A stretch of DNA of 64,000 nucleotides, taken from Butyrivibrio sp. FCS014 (GTDB lineage: Bacteria > Bacillota > Clostridia > Lachnospirales > Lachnospiraceae). The stretch lies in the NCBI RefSeq assembly GCF_000526935.1, contig NZ_JAHA01000019.1:1206023-1270022 (forward strand), written 5' to 3'. The position numbers and the translations under genes were made by a program. Positions 59,380-64,000 of this stretch are shown piece by piece (within the stretch, counting starts at the first letter, position 1; every line of letters starts with the position of its first letter). The notes beneath the pieces are model-generated. The model did no database searches and was not told where the DNA came from. It was given only the letters and a program-made list of their open reading frames with translations.

Positions 59380-60271
59380 CCATCCAGTAGAAGTTATCCT
59401 TGCCGTAGATCTTGCTTGTGTCCTGTGTTCCCTTGGGCTTTATGTTCTCATTGGTGCTCTTGCCTGTTGTTCTGTAGGAGAGAACGCCCTCAACATAATA
59501 ATCTGTGTTAGCTGTATCATTTGTATAAAGAGCTACGTTGTTGCTTCCGTTGTTGAAGGACATGCTGTTGTAAACCTGGATGTCAGGGCCTGAGTTGGAA
59601 TCAATACCCTTTGCCTTGTTGCCCCATGCCACGGAGTTGATGAGTCTGTGAGCTCCCTGAATGCTGGAGCCGCCCATCTTGAATCCGTTACCGTTTCCTT
59701 CATTGGTGCCGTCAACTCCATAGCCGTTTGCAAATGCTACAGAATTTCTGATGGTCACCTTACCGATAGGACCTGACTCTACCTTTGCAAAGAGATCCCA
59801 TCCGTCATCTGCGTTGTTGTAGGAGATACATCCGTCAAATACGATGCCCTCGCCGCAGGTGAGCTTTGCCGCAAAGCCGTCAGCATCCTCATAGCCAAGA
59901 TCGGCGTTGCTGTAGGATGTGCAGTTGAGTATAAGGTCATAGCTTGGCCACTCATCAAATCCGTCTGTAGTAAGGTATCTGCTTACCTGAATACCTGTGT
60001 TTCCGTTCTCATAAGTCCTGATATCCTCAAGAGTCATGTGACTTCCGGATACCTGGATACCCTTCTGGGCATTGGCTGACTTTGTGCAGTCGATTCCGCT
60101 GATATACCAGTAATCACCGGCAAAAATGAATCCTGCGCACTTTCCGCCAAAATCAAATATTGCTCTTCCATTAGGAGCCGCCATCTTAATAGGCTTTGAA
60201 GGTGTTCCGTCTATTCCCCTTTCAACTTTGGACTGTACTGCTAAGGTTGTAAGTTCCGGGTGCAAGCTCAA
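59246..60271 (-). pseudogene. Pectinase fragment: PL9 pectate lyase domain
   Basis: Right-handed beta-helix repeats with YWYISGIDCTKSANAQKGIQ, the PL9 calcium and catalytic region YEDADGFAAKLTCG and SYNNADDGWDLFAKVESG, and GNGNGFKMGGSS. PL9 enzymes cleave polygalacturonate by beta-elimination. The first residues (to about 60231) and the last 20 or so are out of the true frame. Confidence 0.88.
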
Positions 60272-60536
60272 TGGTCCTGTCCGGGCTGAACATACTTAAC
60301 TGCTGTGTAAATGTCCACAGGGTTGTTTTCGGTTCCGTCTCCTGTTGACTTACCGTTCTGAGTTACATAGATCTTTTCCCCGTTATTGATGGTTGCGTAC
60401 TTAACTGTATGAGTAAACTCTGATGTCTCATAGGAGCTAAGGAACTGGTACTCATCATCCTCGGGATGGAAATCCGCATCAGGAGTAAATGTCACTGCAA
60501 ATTTATTATCTCCCTTTGCAAGTTTAGTAATAACAC
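60268..60536 (-). pseudogene. Pectinase fragment: linker and start of the PL9 domain
   Basis: In the corrected frame it reads AKGDNKFAVTFTPDADF, an Ig-like end, then KIYVTQNGKSTGDGTENN, the usual opening of PL9 and related parallel beta-helix enzymes. Confidence 0.7.
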
Positions 60537-60960
60537 TTGTTTACTTCACCGGCTTTTACAGCCTCTCCATCAACGAGAATCTTTCCGGCTGAGTCTTTGA
60601 CAGTGAGCACACCGTCAGCATTTCCTGAATACTGAAGTTCATACTTCTCTGTATTTGAATAGGTAGCTGAGATGATGCTGTAAGCAGGTGCTACATATGT
60701 AACAGGTCTGTCCTCAGCGGACTCATCCTCTGAAGGATCGATGGTTGTAAGCTCTACGTCTTTAAATGTCGCCTTCACGTTTCTGGACGCAAAGAATCCG
60801 ATGTAAACATTTCCGGAATCCAGTTTGGAAAGTGCCTCTGTGTCATAGAACTTCTTCTGAGAGATCACGTTGTCATTTCCGTCAAGATATGAAACAAAAT
60901 ATCCCGTGTTATTCTTCTGTATCCTTAACCTTATCTCGGTAAGAGGCTGGTCGCAGGTTT
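60524..60960 (-). pseudogene. Pectinase fragment: lectin-like end and Ig-like domain
   Basis: The frame contains QPLTEIRLRIQKNNTGYF and VYIGFFASRNVKATFKDVEL, typical of the concanavalin-like domain found before PL9 in clostridial pectinases. Confidence 0.65.
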
Positions 60961-61560
60961 CCTAAATCTTTTTCTGTGGTCTCATTGGCGATAATATTTC
61001 CGCCGTAACCCAGAGGCCCGAAGCTCTTCTCCAGTGTGTACATATTGGTGGAGAACTGATTGTTTACCACATCAGTGTTATTAGCTTCAAAAGCTGAAAG
61101 ATTATCAGATGTAACGCCTTTCTTCTCCTGTGCCCCAAGGCCGAGCTTCATTGTAATCTTTGTATATCCGGGAGTATTTACAGTATAGGTCTCTCCGGTC
61201 TCGGGATCATAGCCGTACTCAACCTTGGTTGCGGAGGCCATGTAACTGTTGTTCCAGAATACTGAAGCATCTCCGTTAACACCGACTCTGTCAGCCGCCA
61301 TAAGGCCGAAGCCCTCCTGGCCGTTTGAAAGAATCCACTCATCAATAACAGCTGTTGCTGTAAAAGTAAAGTTCTGATCTGCAGGGACTGCAGTGTAGTA
61401 GAAGGAAAGACCGTCTGTGGAGCCAGGAACGATCTTGCCCTTACCATTCACTGCCCATACGCTTACGGTATCATCCTGATTTACGCTGTAGCCGCATTCA
61501 CTTGCCTTTGATGAAATTCCCTGTCCAAATGCCGAGAATACCCACTCGGTCTCAGCGTCC
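60909..61560 (-). pseudogene. Pectinase fragment: lectin-like beta-sandwich
   Basis: The frame is open from about 61558 (DAETEWVFSAFGQGISS) and includes GLSFYYTAVPADQNFTFTA and NGQEGFGLMAADRVG, matching the concanavalin-like module of such enzymes. It ends out of frame after 60961. Confidence 0.65.
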
Positions 61561-62502
61561 CTTTGTAACCGTGATGTTTACTGAGCTTTCTTCGGAAACA
61601 TCTGTTATTGTTTCATTTTCTTCAACTCTGTCGCGATTTGCTATAACAGCAAGCTTGTACTCATTTCCAACTGTAAGACTTGTAAAGATATAGGAATACT
61701 CTGTCTTGTTGTTGGTCACAACCTCAGAAGGTGTGTAGGCAGCCTTGGTTGTAAGTCCTGCCGCACTTGAAAGATCTGTTGTAACGATACTGTAGGATGT
61801 TGCCTCAGGTACGGAGTAAAACTTAAGAACAACCTTTCCTGCGCCTTTATTTGTTGCAACTTTGATTCCGGGTGCCGCAAGAGGAAGAACAAACTTAAGG
61901 TTCTCTGACTTGTCGCTGTTCTTGTCCTCCTCATCTATTCTGTGAGCTGCCACACAAAGTAGTACTCGCCGGATGCGGAAGGAGTAAATGTTGCTGTACC
62001 ATTGTCTACCTTGGGAGGCGTTCATGACCTTCTCATCTGTCTTGGCATCATACATAACTGCTGTTACGGAATCAGCTCCGTCATAACCGGTCTCTACGGT
62101 GAATTTAACGTTTATGGTCTTACCGTCCTCAGAAAGTGAGATCTTGTCGATAACGGGAGCCGCAACTTCACCCCAGGCCTTGCGTTCCTGCACAACTGCC
62201 TCTCCGCCTTTCTGAACAACAGTGATCTTATAGACTCTTGCGCCTCTGTTAAGCGTCGTATCCTCAGGTGATACAAATCTGTAGGTACCCTCTCCGAGGC
62301 CGTAATATGTAAGTGTAGCCTTGGATGTACCCGTAACGAACTCTATATTCTCATTATTTGAAACAGTAGTCTTGGCATCGCCGCTAACTCTAACCAGCGC
62401 AACCTTTGATGTGTTGGAGCCTCCTGTGGAGCTTGTCTCAATGGTCACATTGGCATTGCCTGTAACAATGAACTCAAAGTAGCTGCCTCTCAGACTTTCC
62501 AA
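61552..62502 (-). pseudogene. Pectinase fragment: binding-like and FN3-like domains
   Basis: FEFIVTGNANVTIETSST and YGLGEGTYRFVSPEDTT belong to a beta-sandwich; APGIKVATNKGAGKVVLKF and TSLTVGNEYKLAVIAN to FN3. Between 62013 and 61939 the frame is wrong; the correct reading there is KVDNGTATFTPSASGEYYF. Confidence 0.65.
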
Positions 62503-62817
62503 TCTCCGTTGAGGTTACCTTTTGGGTGCTGGAGTTAATGCGCTTTGTAACACCGCCATAAGCTGTGATATAACCGTTGGCAAAAGTTGTTCCTACTTCA
62601 ATAACTTCTTTGTCCTTTGCAGCAGTAAGGGTTGTAGCGTCAAATACATAGGTAGTTTCGGCAGCGCCGCCTTCGGGTTCCTCAGGGTCAACATTAACCT
62701 TTTCTGTAGGGATAACAATCTTCATGTCATCGCCGTTGTCAGCAAAAGGATCCCATGTTCCAAGGAAAGTCTCTACCGAGATGCTCTTTCCGTCGGTGGT
62801 CTCTTCCTTGTCCACTT
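62474..62817 (-). pseudogene. Pectinase fragment: methylesterase end and start of the binding-like domain
   Basis: Reads SVETFLGTWDPFADNG, the end of the CE8 part, then TTYVFDATTLTAAKDKEV, the first strands of the next domain. Confidence 0.6.
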
Positions 62818-63124
62818 ACCGGGGCCCAGCTGACTCTTTTGCCCGTATTATCAACGCCCTCTGCCATCTCATAGGTGCCGTACTCGACGTTCCTTTCGGT
62901 TGTGCCGCTGAGTGTTGAAAGCCAGCCATCGGGCATAATAAGGGATGCCGATGATGCCTTGTGCTGATAGCAGGTTGCATCCACTACAGTGTTGTAGAAC
63001 ACTACTTCGGAGGTGTTTGCCGCCCATGGTCTTCCCAGATATCCGGCCTTTGAACCGTAGGAAGAAGCTGTGTTTTCTCCGGGAACAGTGGATGTTACCT
63101 TACAGTTGTACATAAGGTAGCCTC
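62739..63124 (-). pseudogene. Pectinase fragment: C-terminal half of CE8
   Basis: Contains GYLGRPWAANTSEVVFYNT (the LGRPW motif of pectin methylesterases) and LIMPDGWLSTLSGTTERNV followed by RVSWAPV. It loses frame at 62816. Confidence 0.8.
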
Positions 63125-63302
63125 TTGTGCAGCGTCTTTCTGCTGAGCGGCTGTGATGTAGCCGACGTCATTGCTGTCCTCGGAAGTATTGAATATAAGG
63201 TTACACTTAGCAAAAACAGCTTGTCATTCCGCCGAAGATATAGTCTGTTCCGCCATAGATATCGCAGTTGTAATATGCTTCCTTTGAACCGGGAATCACC
63301 GT
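63100..63302 (-). pseudogene. Pectinase fragment: CE8 centre
   Basis: In the frame used between 63303 and 63216 it reads TVIPGSKEAYYNCDIYGGTD, the CE8 strand with the second catalytic Asp region; between 63212 and 63126 it reads CNLIFNTSEDSNDVGYITAA. Confidence 0.7.
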
Positions 63303-64000
63303 AAAGTGTGGTCCTGACGTCCAATGAATGCGCAGTGGTTGAAATATGTCTTGTCTGCAGCTGTGCGGATTGCCATAGCTGCGGCTCTTTCAACGTATTT
63401 TTTGTCCTGAACGGTCACATCTCCGGCAGACAGGCCCGCGCGGGGAGCCGATCCCTCTTTTGCGGAGCTCTGCTTAACAATGGTGTCGGCAGCCGCAAGA
63501 TCTGACTGATACTGGTTAAAAGAGTTCTCAAAAATAATATCGTAAGCTTCAAAGCCGGCTGCATTCACAACAACCGTTGCGTTCCAGTAGCTGCCTGAGG
63601 TTGTGCCGCTGCCGGGATTTGTAAATGAAGGATATCCGTTGTAGTTGTTTACCTCCAGAAGCTTGGCATCATATTTGCAGTCATCGCCCATGCTGTAGTA
63701 AGTGTAGCCATGGCCGTAGTAGCCTGTGATCCTTACGGAATCCTGTGCAAGGGAAATGCCCTTGTTTACAGGAGTGATGCTTGCGCCCTTTACGGCGTTC
63801 TCAAAGGTAACGTTGGGTGTGTCGATAACCAGCATTTCCTGGTAGTCGCCGGGCTGGATCTTTACTGTAACTCTCTGCTGTGAAGCATCCCTGTCCATGT
63901 TGCGGATCGCTTCCAGAGCCTCATTTATTGTGCTGTATTCCTTGCCCTGACCAACGGTAACGGTCTCGGAATAAGGAATCTTCTCAGGTGCTTTGGTAGA
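63303..64000 (-). pseudogene. Pectinase fragment: N-terminal part of CE8 pectin methylesterase (open at the right edge)
   Basis: The frame is open from the edge. It has VGQGKEYSTINEALEAI, VKIQPGDYQEMLVID, the catalytic-site strands RAAAMAIRTAADKTYF and CAFIGRQDHT. CE8 enzymes remove methyl esters from pectin so that the PL9 domain can cut it. Confidence 0.85.

Larger units (their letters stand above)
58387..64000 (-). pseudogene. Giant cell-surface pectinase, CE8 methylesterase plus PL9 pectate lyase, frame broken about 13 times (runs past the right edge)
   Basis: Joined across frames this is one protein of at least 1,850 residues: CE8 pectin methylesterase (64000 to about 62830), a beta-sandwich binding-like domain (to 62160), FN3-like domains (to 61560), a lectin-like domain (61550-60700), an Ig-like domain (to about 60420), a PL9 pectate lyase helix (60395-59320), a Ser/Gly/Thr linker, and a C-terminal membrane helix. 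Frame changes lie at 63303-63305, 63212-63216, 63125-63126, 62816-62817, 62499-62500, 62013-62015, 61938-61939, 61559-61561, 60961-60962, 60537-60538, 60276-60277, 60230-60231 and 59313-59314. Ten look like one base too many and three like one too few, all in repeats of the same base. No internal stops remain after correction. Confidence 0.82.

Noticed and set aside
59313..63305. Programmed ribosomal frameshifting in the pectinase gene
   Set aside because: Thirteen sites, most without slippery heptamers or downstream structure, cannot all be programmed.

Overview
The window looks like a chromosomal segment from a pectin- and plant-polysaccharide-using Lachnospiraceae bacterium (Clostridia). 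The support is the DUF975 membrane protein, a CE8-PL9 surface pectinase, cohesin- and dockerin-like domains, Firmicutes-type promoters and AGGAGG-like ribosome binding sites, and moderate GC. I do not assign a species.

Positions 1-35,080, nearly all on the minus strand, form a large surface-glycan locus. Reading with transcription: (i) an operon of ten genes starts at a promoter near 35,060 and runs to 23,364. It encodes five GT2 and two GT4 glycosyltransferases, two polytopic GT-C-like proteins and a WbaP/WcaJ-type initiating phosphoglycosyl transferase. (ii) A consensus promoter at 22,891-22,919 drives a PseB-type inverting dehydratase that ends at a terminator. (iii) A run of 13 genes (21,637 to 3,167) encodes a GT2, a PglK-like ABC flippase, an acyltransferase, membrane glycosyltransferase candidates, GtrA, an RffA-type aminotransferase, a GNAT enzyme, a GtrB-like GT2, a DUF6020-like protein, an O-antigen ligase/polymerase-like protein, a PglF-type dehydratase and a PglE-type aminotransferase. 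(iv) A small PglC-type phosphoglycosyl transferase is followed by an ATP-grasp/HAD fusion cut by the left edge. Together these make UDP- and probably dTDP-linked amino-deoxy sugars, load them on a lipid carrier, extend, flip and polymerise. The gaps between blocks hold several unusual repeat arrays.

Positions 35,099-38,754 hold a divergent AraC regulator, the GDP-L-fucose genes gmd and fcl on the plus strand, and an XRE-type regulator. Positions 38,907-44,440 hold a striking three-gene unit: a small protein resembling a free-standing subtilisin propeptide (I9), a 1,387-residue secreted subtilisin with an internal dockerin-like Ca-binding pair, and a secreted cohesin-like/FN3 protein joined to the protease by a TAATG stop-start overlap. 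A DUF975 protein, a class A penicillin-binding protein and a MATE transporter follow.

Positions 49,790-51,000 carry seven tRNAs (a single Leu, and a Pro-Gly-Arg-His-Gln-Lys array). Just upstream of the array promoter are two identical IS30-family elements in tandem (period 1,935 bp) with three copies of a 13-bp direct repeat. Each element has a long 3-prime noncoding part with nested inverted repeats whose only non-Watson-Crick positions are G-U pairs on the plus strand, which suggests a structured RNA. A housekeeping operon follows (YfcE-like phosphoesterase, RdgB, an amidase-like protein lacking the usual zinc histidines, and a THUMP RNA methyltransferase).

From 58,387 to the right edge lies one giant surface pectinase (CE8 methylesterase, beta-sandwich domains, PL9 pectate lyase, Ser/Gly/Thr linker, C-terminal membrane anchor). 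It is broken by about 13 single-base indels, each adding or removing a base of an existing run. Since every other gene is intact, this is either very recent decay or local consensus error.
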